From: Kitasatospora phosalacinea
GTDB taxonomy: Bacteria; Actinomycetota; Actinomycetes; Streptomycetales; Streptomycetaceae
Reading direction: 5' to 3'
Assembly: GCF_000717185.1 (NCBI RefSeq)
Contig: NZ_JNYE01000028.1
Location: 1-64,000 of the forward strand
DNA: 64,000 bases
In this document: positions 16,636 through 24,524 of the stretch, one piece after another
Layout: the number at the start of each line of letters is the position of its first letter
Numbering within the stretch: the stretch's first letter is position 1
Translations under genes and position numbers: made by a program
The notes under the pieces: model-generated
Databases searched by the model: none
The model's input: only the letters and a program-made list of their open reading frames with translations
What the model was told of the DNA's origin: nothing

Positions 16636-17167
16636 CACTTCACCTCCGATCCGGCGGCGAGCGCCAGGAGCAGCGCGGCCTGGACGGCCGAGCGGGAATT
16701 GGGAAAGGTCAGGACAGGGGTGTGGATATGCACGCCCCTACAGGCCGGATTCCGAGGCACGGTGTGACACGTGCGCAAGCTGGACTTCGGCTGGGTGGTC
16801 TTCACGTCGCCAGTCGTCTCACGGCTGCCCTGTGGACAGAGCTCGCGGAAGCGGCGGTGGAACTGATCGGAACTCACACCGGACGGTGCGGTGGAGTCGG
16901 CCGGTGAGTCGGCCTGGAGCACGGGGCGCTGCCTCTCGGGGTACGCGCCGCTACCGCAGGTACCGACTGGCGTAGCCCGGCCAAGCGAGAGACGGGTGTC
17001 TCTCGCCCCGGCCTGGGTACACCTGGTACCGTCGGCAACGACTGGATACACAGCGAGCGGCCCAAGTTTGGCGACTGGGGGCCGCTTCGCTATTTCTGGA
17101 CATCTGTTCTGAGTGCTCCGCTAACGGGCACCAGGATGGAGCCTAGTACTGCTGTTGCGGAGCGTGT
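16636..17167. promoter_or_regulatory. rep1 upstream region with DnaA-box-like sites
   Basis: A 530-base stretch without a gene. Two DnaA-box-like 9-mers lie at about 16720 (TGTGGATAT) and 16831 (TGTGGACAG), each one base from the TGTGGAYAA consensus. An 8-bp perfect inverted repeat, CGAGAGAC/GTCTCTCG, is at 16986-17005, and GGTACC occurs twice nearby. It must hold the rep1 promoter and may be part of the origin. Confidence 0.5.
17052..17091. terminator. Hairpin terminator of the reductase operon
   Basis: AGCGAGCGGCCC pairs with GGGCCGC(T)TCGCT, with one bulged base and a loop of about 15 bases. On the minus strand it follows the 17168 stop by about 80 bases and would end transcription of the three-gene operon before rep1. 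Confidence 0.55.
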
Positions 17168-18046
17168 CTACCGATTCGACGGTGTGTCTCCCCCCTCCAG
17201 TCTCTGAGCCTTCTTCAGCATCGCGATTGCTTCCTGAGCTGTGAGGTCCTTCCGGTCCTTCGCGTCTGTCCAGAGATCGAGGGTCGCGGCCGCCGCGCGC
17301 AGCAGCTCGTCCGGCAGACCAACTCTACCGAGTGCGTCGGCCGCCTCCTCGAGCTCCGGAGCCCAGCGCCAGGCCCGGCCTGCGGTCTTGGCGATGTAGT
17401 CGATCTCCACCAGGTAGCTCCCGGCCCGCTTGTCCGCGACGTCCAGCAGCTCCTGGTCGACGCCGTGGTGCTCGGCCAGCCCGTACGCCAGTGCGGCCAG
17501 GACGCGGCTGGCCTTCTGGTAGGCGGTGTAGGAGAGCTTCAGCGCCGAGGCTTTCCCCAGCTCGTCGCCGAGGACCGGCACCGAGACCGCGGTGCCGGTG
17601 AACAGCGCCTCCACCGCAGTCGTCGCGTCAGCCGGTCCGGCGAGGTACAACGCGCAGCGCTTGGCGCCGATCGGCGGGGAGCCGATCACCGCGCCGTCCA
17701 CGACCACGGCATTGCGGCCCACATTCTCCGCGATCCGCACCATCCGCTCGGGGTTGATCGCGTTGCCCTCCACGAACACTCCCGCGAAGGCGAGAGCTGC
17801 GACCTGGGCCGCGACATCCTCCGCGGCTGCCGGCGGGCACAGGCTCAGCACCACGTCGCACTGCGCCAACAGCTCCTCCAGAACGGGCACCGGCTCCAGC
17901 CCGGCCTGCTCCGCGCGCCGGACCGATGCTCCGCTGCGCCCGGCCGGGCACCACAGAACCCGGGTGCCGGTCGACGCCGCGCACGCGGCCACTGCGGCGC
18001 CCATGCTGCCCGGGTGCAGCACACCGAGAACCTGACCGGTCGTCAC
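17168..18046 (-). CDS. NAD(P)-binding reductase, 6-phosphogluconate/hydroxyisobutyrate dehydrogenase type
   Basis: 292 residues from a GTG at 18046 that overlaps the upstream stop by 4 bases (GTGA). The N-terminus is a Rossmann fold with GVLHPGSMGAAVAACAASTG, then DVVLSLCPPAAAEDVAAQVA and the catalytic-loop-like GNAINPERM...VVDGAVIGSPP. The all-helical C-terminus carries the conserved lysine region LGKASALKLSYTAYQKASR and looks like a DUF1932-type domain. The family oxidises or reduces small hydroxyacids or sugar acids. The substrate is unknown. Translational coupling to the kinase-HAD gene implies one pathway. Confidence 0.88.
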   Translation of the reverse strand: MTTGQVLGVLHPGSMGAAVAACAASTGTRVLWCPAGRSGASVRRAEQAGLEPVPVLEELLAQCDVVLSLCPPAAAEDVAAQVAALAFAGVFVEGNAINPERMVRIAENVGRNAVVVDGAVIGSPPIGAKRCALYLAGPADATTAVEALFTGTAVSVPVLGDELGKASALKLSYTAYQKASRVLAALAYGLAEHHGVDQELLDVADKRAGSYLVEIDYIAKTAGRAWRWAPELEEAADALGRVGLPDELLRAAAATLDLWTDAKDRKDLTAQEAIAMLKKAQRLEGGDTPSNR

Positions 18047-19245
18047 TGGGCGCCCCCGCCGACGAGCGCCAGCGCCTCGATCGCGCTCTGCGCGACGAAG
18101 TCCGGCGCGGGGCCGCCCGGCCACGGTCGTCCGTGTGAGATCCAGACCGTGCGCAGCCCGGCGGCGCGGCCGCCAGCGACGTCCAGTTCGGCGTTGTCGC
18201 CGATCATCCAGCCGCCGTCGGCGAGGTCGCGGCCGACCGCCGCGGCGGCGGCCGCGAAGGGGAGCCGGTCGGGCTTGCGGGAGCCGATCTCGCCGGAGAC
18301 GACCACCGCGTCCACTATGTCGGCGATACCGGCGGCGGCCAGTTTGGTGCGCTGGATGTCCCCACCGCCGTTGGTGACGACCACGACCTTGTGCCCGGCT
18401 TGGCGCACCGCAGCCACGGCGTCGAGGACCCCGGGGAACGGCTGGACAAGCTCAGCGAGTTCGGGTCGGTAGCGGGCCCAGAGCTCGTCGGCGGACTCCG
18501 GCAGGGCGAGGTCGGCACGCAGCCGGTCCATCTCGCCTCGGTCCGCCCGCAGCCGCATCGCCTCCAGCATCCGCTGCTCGACATCCGCAGCAAGGCCGTG
18601 ACCGGCGCAGTACCCGGAGACCCAGGCCGTCACGGCGGCGAGCCGGTCGATCAGGGTGTCGTCGAGGTCGACCATCACCAGCTCGCCAGCGGCACTGCGG
18701 CCAGGCAGTGCGCGGCTGATCAGCTCTGCGGCTGCGGCGGGTTCGACCTCGTCCGTCCGGATCGTCACGTCGAATTGGAAGTCGGGGTTGGCGTCGAGAT
18801 CGGCCCTGGTCGCGTCCCATGCCGCCAGCCGTGCGGCGGTGTCCGCGTCGCCGCGGCCGACCGAGCGGGCCTCGGTCACCTCTCGCTCGCACCACAGCAG
18901 CACGGTCAGCCACCGCGCCGGGTAGCCGTCGACCACGGCCCGCACCCCATCGACCTGGCCCAGGTGCATCACCGGAACCCCGGCGGCGAACGCGGCGTCC
19001 AGGCCCGGACGGTCTGTCACGTAGGTGCTCTCGTAGCGCGAGTTCTCGTACACCACTTCGTCGTTGGCGCGCAGCTGCTCCAGCAGCTCCGGGGTGCCCA
19101 TCCGGTAGCCGGCGGACCGGCCCGGGCCGACCTTCACCCGCGAGAACAGCGCGAACTCCGGGTTCATCTGGTTCAGCGCGGTGGTGATGGTGTCCTTGCC
19201 CGTGGCGGGTGGCCCGTAGAGGATGACCCCGTGTTGGTTGTTCAT
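18043..19245 (-). CDS. Kinase-HAD phosphatase fusion
   Basis: 400 residues from the ATG at 19245. Residues 1-185 are a nucleotide/guanylate-kinase-like P-loop domain: GPPATGKDT at 11-19, and later LLWCEREVTEARSVGRGDAD with a lid-like basic region. Residues 190-400 are a HAD hydrolase: DLDDTLID near 192 as motif I, VVVTNGG as motif II, a lysine in GSRKPDRLPF as motif III and MIGDNAELD as motif IV. Kinase and phosphatase in one chain suggests reversible phosphorylation or end-repair-like processing of a small molecule or nucleic acid end. It overlaps both neighbours by 4 bases, so the three products are made together. Confidence 0.88.
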   Translation of the reverse strand: MNNQHGVILYGPPATGKDTITTALNQMNPEFALFSRVKVGPGRSAGYRMGTPELLEQLRANDEVVYENSRYESTYVTDRPGLDAAFAAGVPVMHLGQVDGVRAVVDGYPARWLTVLLWCEREVTEARSVGRGDADTAARLAAWDATRADLDANPDFQFDVTIRTDEVEPAAAAELISRALPGRSAAGELVMVDLDDTLIDRLAAVTAWVSGYCAGHGLAADVEQRMLEAMRLRADRGEMDRLRADLALPESADELWARYRPELAELVQPFPGVLDAVAAVRQAGHKVVVVTNGGGDIQRTKLAAAGIADIVDAVVVSGEIGSRKPDRLPFAAAAAAVGRDLADGGWMIGDNAELDVAGGRAAGLRTVWISHGRPWPGGPAPDFVAQSAIEALALVGGGAQ

Positions 19246-20279
19246 GCGCGCACCGCCGCGAGAGCGTGTCGTGCCTGGTCGGCCAGCGAAATTGCCGAAC
19301 CCATCCGGTTGTCCACCAGCAGGTGCGGCACCACCGGGCGTAGGTCAACATCGACCGTTGCCATGTACTCCTCCCACCGGGAAAGCTTCCAGGCGTCGCG
19401 TGCCGCAGATCGGAAGCTAATGTATTCGCGCATCGACTCCGGATCGCACTGGACCCAAATGGGGAAGACATCCACCCCCTGAGCGCGGCAGCGGTTGCTA
19501 AGCCGGGTCATCCACTCCTCGGAGGTCATCTCCGCGATGAACGGGGCGGACAGCACGCTGGAGATTCCGCAGCTGATGTTGGCGTAGGCCGCCTGCATCA
19601 GGCAGTCGTATTCGACGGCGCGTACTTGCTCGCGATACAGCGAGGTGTGGCGATCGTTGCGATCTCCACCGAGGGCGACCAAGAGCTGTTCGACGAGCGG
19701 TCGGGTGAGCGGGTCCTTGTCCAGAAGGGGCCAGCCGGTCAGCTGGGTCAGAAAGCGAGCGAACTCCGTCTTGCCACTACCAGCGAATCCCCCGACCAGG
19801 ATGACGACTGGACGGTGCGGGTCTCCTCCTGTGTGACGACGCTTCCATGCATCCATGATCCGCCGCTGAAGCCCGTAGCTGTCCGCTTCGGCCGATCCTG
19901 CCGAGATCTGGAGCAGCGCTCGCTCGACGGCGAGGACGTGGTTTCCGGCGAGCGTGTCGTCCAGCGGCGTCAGTTCGAACTGGCTGTTCTCACCCGGCAA
20001 GGCGCTGCGGAAGCCCAGCTGAGGTTCGGTCGCTCGGTACAGCAGGCAGTACGCCCGTCGATAGTGCGGGCCCGGGTACACGTCGCCTTGTTCGTGCTGG
20101 CTGAGGGTCTGCGGGTATGCAGCCGGGATCCCCTTCAAGCCGGCCTTCTCCGCGACGTCGCGGAGTCGTTCGCCAGCTTGCTCCAACGTCAGGCCATGGG
20201 CCTCTCGCTGCTCCCGCAGCTTCTCGGGACGCCACCCGAGCCGGTTCTTTGCCATGTCCCCCGCCTGTGTATTTGCCAT
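19242..20279 (-). CDS. HTH protein fused to a P-loop kinase
   Basis: 345 residues from the ATG at 20279; a TAGGCT placed 6 bases before the ATG would fit a leaderless transcript. An alternative start is 20255. Residues 15-85 are an XRE-like helix-turn-helix (KLREQREAHGLTLEQAGERL, then YPQTLSQHEQGDVYPG). A P-loop domain follows with GGFAGSGKTEF near residue 163, WPLLDKDPLTRPLVEQLL and IWVQCDPESMREYI, resembling zeta-like or chloramphenicol-phosphotransferase-like kinases. First gene of the overlapping operon; its stop overlaps the next start (ATGA). It may combine autoregulation with substrate phosphorylation. Confidence 0.85.
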   Translation of the reverse strand: MANTQAGDMAKNRLGWRPEKLREQREAHGLTLEQAGERLRDVAEKAGLKGIPAAYPQTLSQHEQGDVYPGPHYRRAYCLLYRATEPQLGFRSALPGENSQFELTPLDDTLAGNHVLAVERALLQISAGSAEADSYGLQRRIMDAWKRRHTGGDPHRPVVILVGGFAGSGKTEFARFLTQLTGWPLLDKDPLTRPLVEQLLVALGGDRNDRHTSLYREQVRAVEYDCLMQAAYANISCGISSVLSAPFIAEMTSEEWMTRLSNRCRAQGVDVFPIWVQCDPESMREYISFRSAARDAWKLSRWEEYMATVDVDLRPVVPHLLVDNRMGSAISLADQARHALAAVRA

Positions 20280-20469
20280 GCTCGGAGCCTATGAGTACGG
20301 CACCGAATCCCATGTTGATGCAGATGTTGAAAACGCGTTGAGCTGCAGATTCACGGATCTCATGACGCGGATGCGATGTCGATCTGACGCTCCACCAGCT
20401 GTGATTAGTCGTGCCAGGACGGACTCGATACAGGGGGTGGGCGCAGTGGTGAAGCGGATGGCCTCCGGG

Positions 20470-20802
20470 TCAGTCATCCTGCGACTTCTGCCGCTCAAGC
20501 ATCTCGACGCGGTTGGTCAGCTCAGCAAGCTGCTGGGCCAGTGCCTCGATGGTCGCGGGAGCCGGAGCAGCGCCGGATTCCGGCTGGCGCACGAACGACC
20601 CGAGCCCCTGCTGAGAGTAGATCGCCTTCCCGCTGCGGAGCTCAGAGAGTGCGCGTTGCACAGTGCCCGGTGCTACGTCGTAGTGAGCAGCAAGCTCGCG
20701 GGTGCTGGGCAGCTTGTCTCCTGCCTTGAGCCGCCCTAGGCGGATCTGGTCCAGCACATCCTGGACGATCCGCTGGTAGGGCTGGGCGAACTGATCTGTC
20801 AT
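20470..20802 (-). CDS. Short GntR-family regulator
   Basis: 110 residues from the ATG at 20802. The GntR winged helix is clear: FAQPYQRIVQDVLDQIRLGR, KAGDKLPSTRELAAHYDV, APGTVQRALSELRSGKAIYS and a QGLGSFV wing. The C-terminus is only a short coiled coil (IEALAQQLAELTNRVEMLER), so there is no effector-binding domain; this is like the compact YtrA/KorSA-type regulators of Streptomyces mobile elements. TACGAT sits 7 bases before the ATG, fitting a leaderless mRNA. It lies between the kinase operon and the plus-strand transfer operon and may control the promoter at 20854. Confidence 0.88.
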   Translation of the reverse strand: MTDQFAQPYQRIVQDVLDQIRLGRLKAGDKLPSTRELAAHYDVAPGTVQRALSELRSGKAIYSQQGLGSFVRQPESGAAPAPATIEALAQQLAELTNRVEMLERQKSQDD

Positions 20803-20853
20803 GAGCCACATCGTAGGCCCGCCTTCCTGGCATGACTAGCTTCATTGACCTAG

Positions 20854-20883
20854 TTGACACAGCAAAACTGTACCAGCTAAGTT
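20854..20883 (+). promoter_or_regulatory. Probable promoter of the transfer operon
   Basis: TTGACA at 20854-20859 and TAAGTT at 20878-20883, with an 18-base spacer, in an A/T-rich segment. A second TTGAC (20845) and imperfect inverted copies of AGCTAAGT/CTAGCTTC around it may be operators for the adjacent GntR regulator. Confidence 0.5.
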
Positions 20884-20925
20884 GGCTAAGCCGACAAGGT
20901 CCGAAGGGCCAAGAACGCAAAGGGC

Positions 20926-20956
20926 CCCAGGCCGGTGCTCGCTACACCGGCCTGGG
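20926..20956. terminator. Leader hairpin before the transfer operon
   Basis: CCCAGGCCGGTG (20926-20937) and CACCGGCCTGGG (20945-20956) form a perfect 12-bp stem with a 7-base loop. It lies between the putative promoter and the first gene, so it may be an attenuator or an mRNA-stabilising leader rather than an end-of-operon terminator. Confidence 0.45.
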
Positions 20957-20991
20957 ACCACTTCGAATCGACTCTCGTGGGAGTGATCCGC

Positions 20992-21294
20992 ATGTACATC
21001 ATGACCGATTCGGCGGGGGCGACGCACGGCGTCCCTGGCATCAAGCAGCACGCCAGCGTCGTGCTGCAGGAGCAGTTCGAGGGCCGGGTCCTGGCGCTCG
21101 TCGTCCGCGACCTCTCGGTGGTCGCCCCGGCCGCCGACGAGACCGCGGTGATGACGATCGTCGCCCAGGTCTGGAAGCAGGCCGAGCAGCACGCGAAGAC
21201 CGCCCGCACCAGCTGGGCGCACCTCAGCTGGTTTGTCCAGGACGCCGTCAGCACCTTCGTCAACGGCCTGCTGCCGCAGACGGCGGGGTGCTGA
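20992..21294 (+). CDS. Hypothetical protein, first gene of transfer-region operon
   Basis: 100 residues from the ATG at 20992, with GGGAG about 10 bases upstream; an ATG at 21001 is also possible. Compact soluble protein: SAGATHGVPGIKQHASVVLQ, then GRVLALVVRDLSVVAPAADE and a helical C-terminus with several tryptophans (WKQAEQHAKTARTSWAHLSW). Family not recognised. Its stop abuts the next start, so it heads a run of five overlapping or touching small genes. Confidence 0.65.
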   Translation: MYIMTDSAGATHGVPGIKQHASVVLQEQFEGRVLALVVRDLSVVAPAADETAVMTIVAQVWKQAEQHAKTARTSWAHLSWFVQDAVSTFVNGLLPQTAGC

Positions 21295-21426
21295 ATGAGC
21301 AGCCAGCACCTCGGCGACCAGGAGGTCGCCCGCCGCATCGAGTCCGCCAACCAGGCCGCGCAGGCGGCCGAGGCCGCCCGTCAGCAGGCCGAGCAGCTGC
21401 GCCAGCAGCAGGCCGGTGGTGCCTGA
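21295..21426 (+). CDS. 43-residue coiled-coil protein
   Basis: Begins directly after the previous stop (TGA then ATG) and shares one base with the next start (TGATG). The peptide is MSSQHLGDQEV followed by a Gln/Ala helix (IESANQAAQAAEAARQQAEQ) ending LRQQQAGGA. Heptad-like spacing suggests a short coiled coil. The tight overlaps on both sides make translation likely despite the size. It resembles the 35-residue protein at 21781 in style. Confidence 0.6.
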   Translation: MSSQHLGDQEVARRIESANQAAQAAEAARQQAEQLRQQQAGGA

Positions 21427-21515
21427 TGAGTCTCCAGGGCGGCGACAAGATCATCACCCCGGCTCCGACCGGCACCCCCAGCACCCCCGCGCCGCAGCAG
21501 GGAGGCAGCAAGTGA
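21426..21515 (+). CDS. 29-residue Pro/Thr-rich peptide
   Basis: ATG at 21426 overlaps the previous stop by one base and its TGA overlaps the next GTG start (GTGA). The product begins MSLQGGDKIITPAPTGTPST and ends QQGGSK: a low-complexity peptide with no recognisable domain. It could be real or only a coupling ORF that carries ribosomes through the operon. Confidence 0.45.
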   Translation: MSLQGGDKIITPAPTGTPSTPAPQQGGSK

Positions 21516-21778
21516 GCATCCGCTCCTTCTTCGGCTTCGGCAGCAGCACCAGCAGCTCGAACTCCGGCTCCGCGACCGGTTCGGCCGGCACGCGGACCAC
21601 CACCTCCGGCAGCGGCTCCACCGGCGGCTGGCACTCCTACGACGAGGCCACCGCCCGGGAGCACCACCGCATCGCCCAGGTCACCGTCCCGTCGGCCGCG
21701 ACCGACCAGCACGGACGCCGGGTGAACAGCCCCCGCCCCCGCCCCGAGGACACCAACCGCTCGTTCTGGAGGAGCTGA
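21512..21778 (+). CDS. Small Ser/Gly-rich protein
   Basis: 88 residues from a GTG at 21512, with GGGAGG 6 bases upstream and a GTGA overlap with the previous gene. SIRSFFGFG is followed by a Ser/Thr/Gly linker, then a conserved-looking part GGWHSYDEATAREHHRIAQV and a basic tail. No family known. Probably a small structural or regulatory protein of the transfer operon. Confidence 0.6.
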   Translation: MSIRSFFGFGSSTSSSNSGSATGSAGTRTTTSGSGSTGGWHSYDEATAREHHRIAQVTVPSAATDQHGRRVNSPRPRPEDTNRSFWRS

Positions 21779-21780
21779 CC

Positions 21781-21888
21781 ATGAAGCAGATCACCGCCGC
21801 CGAGCTGTCCAACCAGGCCGACGAGGCGCTGCGCCGGGCCCGCGAGGCCCAGAAGCAGATCAACAACGGCAACGGCTCCGGCAAGTAG
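21781..21888 (+). CDS. 35-residue helical protein
   Basis: ATG at 21781 with GGAGGAG 6 bases upstream, a very good ribosome site. The sequence MKQITAAELSNQADEALRRA continues as REAQKQI and a Gly/Asn tail: one amphipathic helix. Last of the five small genes. No known family. Confidence 0.6.
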   Translation: MKQITAAELSNQADEALRRAREAQKQINNGNGSGK

Positions 21889-22051
21889 AGCCACCCTCTC
21901 CCCTCCTTTCTCCACCTCCGCAGTTCGGCCCCCGCCGCCTGCCTCCCGGAACCGTCCTGGCATGCACATGCCGGGACGGGTGCCGGGAGTGGGCGGCGGG
22001 TTCCACCCGGAACCCGCCACCGCCAGCCACACCGTCGTCCAGGAGGACACA

Positions 22052-22666
22052 GTGAACGCCACCCTGACCCGCCGTCCGGCCCCCGCGCCGACCGTCGGCG
22101 CCGCCGCGCTCGCCCGCCACATCGTCCGCGCCACCACCCGCACCGCCCCCAAGGCGTGGACCACTGCCGAGGAGCGCCTGGCCGACGAGGTCGCCGAGCT
22201 GACCGGCACCGACCCGCAGATGTGGCAGGTGACCGACCTCGACGACAGCGCGACCCGCCGCCGCCTGCTCAACCAGGGCGCCGACGCCATCATCAACACC
22301 GCCCCGGCTGACCTGGTCGAGCCGACCGAGCCCGGCGACGACTGGTCGGAGATGGAGGCCGAGATCGCCAACGAGGCCGCCACCGACGCCGCCGCCGAGA
22401 CCGCAGCCGCCACCCGCACCCGGGTCACCAAGCGGGCCGACCACCGCGACCGCGTCCGCGAACTGGCCCTGGAGGTCTACACCCCGGTCGAGCTCGCCGC
22501 GTTCGGCGACGACCCGATGGACGCCTGGGGCCGGGACGTCCGCGACGTGGTCGAGAGCTGGTCGCCGTTCCGGAAGGACCGCTCCGGCCGCGACCCCCGC
22601 GGCTGCTACGTCATCCGCTGCCGCGACGGCATCCGCCGCTACCCGGACGGCTCGCTCGCGGACTAG
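22052..22666 (+). CDS. Hypothetical protein of the transfer region
   Basis: 204 residues from a GTG at 22052, with AGGAGG 5 bases before it. The N-terminal half is Ala/Thr-rich and helical (APTVGAAALARHIVRATTRT, TAEERLADEVAELTGTDPQM), the middle acidic (EPGDDWSEMEAEIANEA), and the C-terminus compact and aromatic (MDAWGRDVRDVVESWSPFRK, GCYVIRCRDGIRRYPDGS). No membrane segment and no recognised family. The C-terminal domain looks like a small nucleic-acid or protein contact module. Confidence 0.65.
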   Translation: MNATLTRRPAPAPTVGAAALARHIVRATTRTAPKAWTTAEERLADEVAELTGTDPQMWQVTDLDDSATRRRLLNQGADAIINTAPADLVEPTEPGDDWSEMEAEIANEAATDAAAETAAATRTRVTKRADHRDRVRELALEVYTPVELAAFGDDPMDAWGRDVRDVVESWSPFRKDRSGRDPRGCYVIRCRDGIRRYPDGSLAD

Positions 22667-22838
22667 GCCCGCCGGCCCCGGCCGCCGCTGCCAGCTCCAC
22701 CCCGTCGCCCGACCCGGGCCCCGCCGAACACCCCGCTGCGCACCGCCCCGTGGTTCCCCGCCCGCCCCGACCCGTCGGGCCGGGCGGGGAGCTCCGGGAC
22801 CACCCAGGTCCCCTCCACGATCACCGAGGAGAACCCGC

Positions 22839-23189
22839 ATGCGCACCAACCCCTACGCCATCCGCGCCGCCGTCGCCGCCGTCGTCCTGGCCGCGGCCGT
22901 CACCGTGGGCGCCGTCGCCCCGGCCTCCGCCGCCCCGGCGCTGCTGTCCACCGGCTCCACCGGCTCGCCGGTCGAGCAGCTGCAGCGCCAGCTCAACTCG
23001 GAGCTCGGGCAGACCTACCAGCTTGAGGTCGACGGCCGCTTTGGTCCGCTGACCCGCGACGCCGTCGTGTGGTTCCAGACCTGCTCCGGCATCAAGGTCG
23101 ACGGCATCGCCGGACCGCAGACCCGCGCCGCTCTCGACGCGAACACCGGCCGCCGCGTGGACGACATCTGCCTGCGCCCCGCCGACTGA
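22839..23189 (+). CDS. Secreted peptidoglycan-binding protein
   Basis: 116 residues from the ATG at 22839, ribosome site GAGGAG upstream. Residues 1-31 are a Sec signal peptide: NPYAIRAAV then a long hydrophobic stretch ending APASA, cleavage expected near Ala31. The mature protein is a single PG_binding_1 domain: GSPVEQLQRQLNSELG, YQLEVDGRFGPLTRDAVVWF, KVDGIAGPQTRAALDANTG. It should bind cell-wall peptidoglycan outside the membrane. In a transfer region this may help cell-wall remodelling or TraB assembly at hyphal walls. It is too short to be an enzyme by itself. Confidence 0.88.
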   Translation: MRTNPYAIRAAVAAVVLAAAVTVGAVAPASAAPALLSTGSTGSPVEQLQRQLNSELGQTYQLEVDGRFGPLTRDAVVWFQTCSGIKVDGIAGPQTRAALDANTGRRVDDICLRPAD

Positions 23190-23382
23190 CCCACCGTCAG
23201 CAGCTTGACCGCCAGCCGCCGACCCGGCACGCACCACGCCGGGCACGGCGGCGGCCGGTCCGGTGCGCTGCCCCGACCGGCCGTCTCCCACCCCCCGGGG
23301 ACGGCCGGTCCGGGGAGCCACCGGGCCCCGCAGCACAGCCCCACCTCCGCACCCGTCGCCCCTGCAGAAAGGGCCGCGCACC

Positions 23383-23580
23383 ATGAACGTCAACACCGAC
23401 ACCGTCTTCGGCGTCTTCTTCGCCGGCAGCGCGGTCACCTCCGCGATGGTCCTGGCGGCCGAGGCCCTCACCGCCCGCGCCGACCGGCGCCGCGCCGCCG
23501 AGCCCCAGCCGTCCCTGGTCGTCAGCGTCACCATCGCAGCCCAGGGCACCGAGGCGCAGCGGGAGCGGGCCGATGTCTGA
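23383..23580 (+). CDS. Small protein with one membrane segment
   Basis: 65 residues from the ATG at 23383, with AAAGGGC upstream. The N-terminus NTDTVFGVFFAGSAVTSAMV is a likely single membrane span, followed by a basic loop ARADRRRAAEPQ and a beta-like SLVVSVTIAAQG segment. Its 3' end overlaps the start of the next gene by 8 bases, indicating coupling. Likely a small Spd-type accessory protein. Confidence 0.6.
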   Translation: MNVNTDTVFGVFFAGSAVTSAMVLAAEALTARADRRRAAEPQPSLVVSVTIAAQGTEAQRERADV

Positions 23581-24271
23581 GCCGATCCAGCCCGCCTCGG
23601 TGCGCAAGGCCGGCGAGCGCACCGACGGCGACAGCGACGACATGCCCGTGGTGGACGCCACGGTGCAGCCGCCCACCGCCTCGGCGCCGGTGCCGCCGCC
23701 CCGGCCGTCCGAGCCCCCGACCGCGGGCACCACTTCCGGCTCCGCCGGTGCGGGCGCGCCGTCCGGGCCGGGCAGCTGGTGGCGCGACGCCGACACCTCC
23801 GGGCCCGCCTCTTCTGCTGCTCCCGTGCCCGCGCCGGTTCCGGTGCACGCGGGCGGCGGCTCCGGCTGGAGCGGCGGTGGCGGCGGGACGGCCACGATGG
23901 TCGCCCCCGTCTACCTCCCGCCCGCCCCGGTCACCTACACCTACAACCACATCGTCCAGGCCGCGCCGGCCGCGCCGCTGGAGCGGCGCTTCGACGTCCG
24001 CCGGATCCGCCCGGTGCGCAACGGCCTGGCCCTGGCCATCGGTACGGTCATCGCCCGCGCCGTGTGGAACCCGGTCCTGCACGTGTTCGGCGACGAGCCG
24101 GGCGTGCTCCTGGCGGGCCTGGTCGGCGCGCTGCTGCTGGAGTGGGCCCACCACGACAAGCTCAAGATCCGCTGGCTGGTGCGGGTGCACACCTGCTCCT
24201 GGGCCGCCGCCGGGATCGTCACCCCGGCCGGACTGCTCGGCATCGCCTTCATCGGGACGGGGGCGGCCTGA
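23573..24271 (+). CDS. Spd-like membrane protein with disordered N-terminus
   Basis: 232 residues from the ATG at 23573. The first 130 residues are Pro/Ser/Gly-rich and probably disordered; APVTYTYNHIVQAAP leads to a basic stretch RRFDVRRIRPVRN. The last 90 residues hold two or three membrane segments (GLALAIGTVIARAVW, GVLLAGLVGALLLEWA, CSWAAAGIVTPAGLLGIAFI). Small membrane proteins encoded next to traB on Streptomyces plasmids often act in intramycelial spread (Spd proteins). It overlaps both neighbours, by 8 bases and 1 base. Confidence 0.65.
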   Translation: MSEPIQPASVRKAGERTDGDSDDMPVVDATVQPPTASAPVPPPRPSEPPTAGTTSGSAGAGAPSGPGSWWRDADTSGPASSAAPVPAPVPVHAGGGSGWSGGGGGTATMVAPVYLPPAPVTYTYNHIVQAAPAAPLERRFDVRRIRPVRNGLALAIGTVIARAVWNPVLHVFGDEPGVLLAGLVGALLLEWAHHDKLKIRWLVRVHTCSWAAAGIVTPAGLLGIAFIGTGAA

Positions 24272-24492
24272 TGCCGGTGTCGAACCTGCTGCTGGGCGCC
24301 TTCGCGGTCCTCGCCGTCCCCTACGCGCTCCTGGTCGTGCTGGCGAACGCCTTCGCCGCCTGGCGCGGACAGCCGTGGACCGCGGACGAGCTGCGCCGCC
24401 GTCAGGCCCCGCTGCTGTGGCTGGTGGTCGTGCTGGCCGCGCTGTACGCCGCGGCCGCCGCCGTCCAGGGCCTGGCCCGCCTGCTCACCTGA
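24271..24492 (+). CDS. Small two-span membrane protein
   Basis: 73 residues; its ATG shares one base with the previous stop (TGATG). Two hydrophobic spans, SNLLLGAFAVLAVPYALLVV and LLWLVVVLAALYAAAAAVQG, flank a short charged loop (RGQPWTADELRRRQ). No family recognised; the position suggests an Spd accessory protein. Confidence 0.65.
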   Translation: MPVSNLLLGAFAVLAVPYALLVVLANAFAAWRGQPWTADELRRRQAPLLWLVVVLAALYAAAAAVQGLARLLT

Positions 24493-24524
24493 CCCGCTTC
24501 GCCGATCCCGACCCGGGAGACCTC

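Noticed and set aside
16635..17167. A small gene or tRNA in the rep1 upstream region
   Set aside because: Short frames there have no ribosome site, and the hairpins do not form a tRNA cloverleaf.
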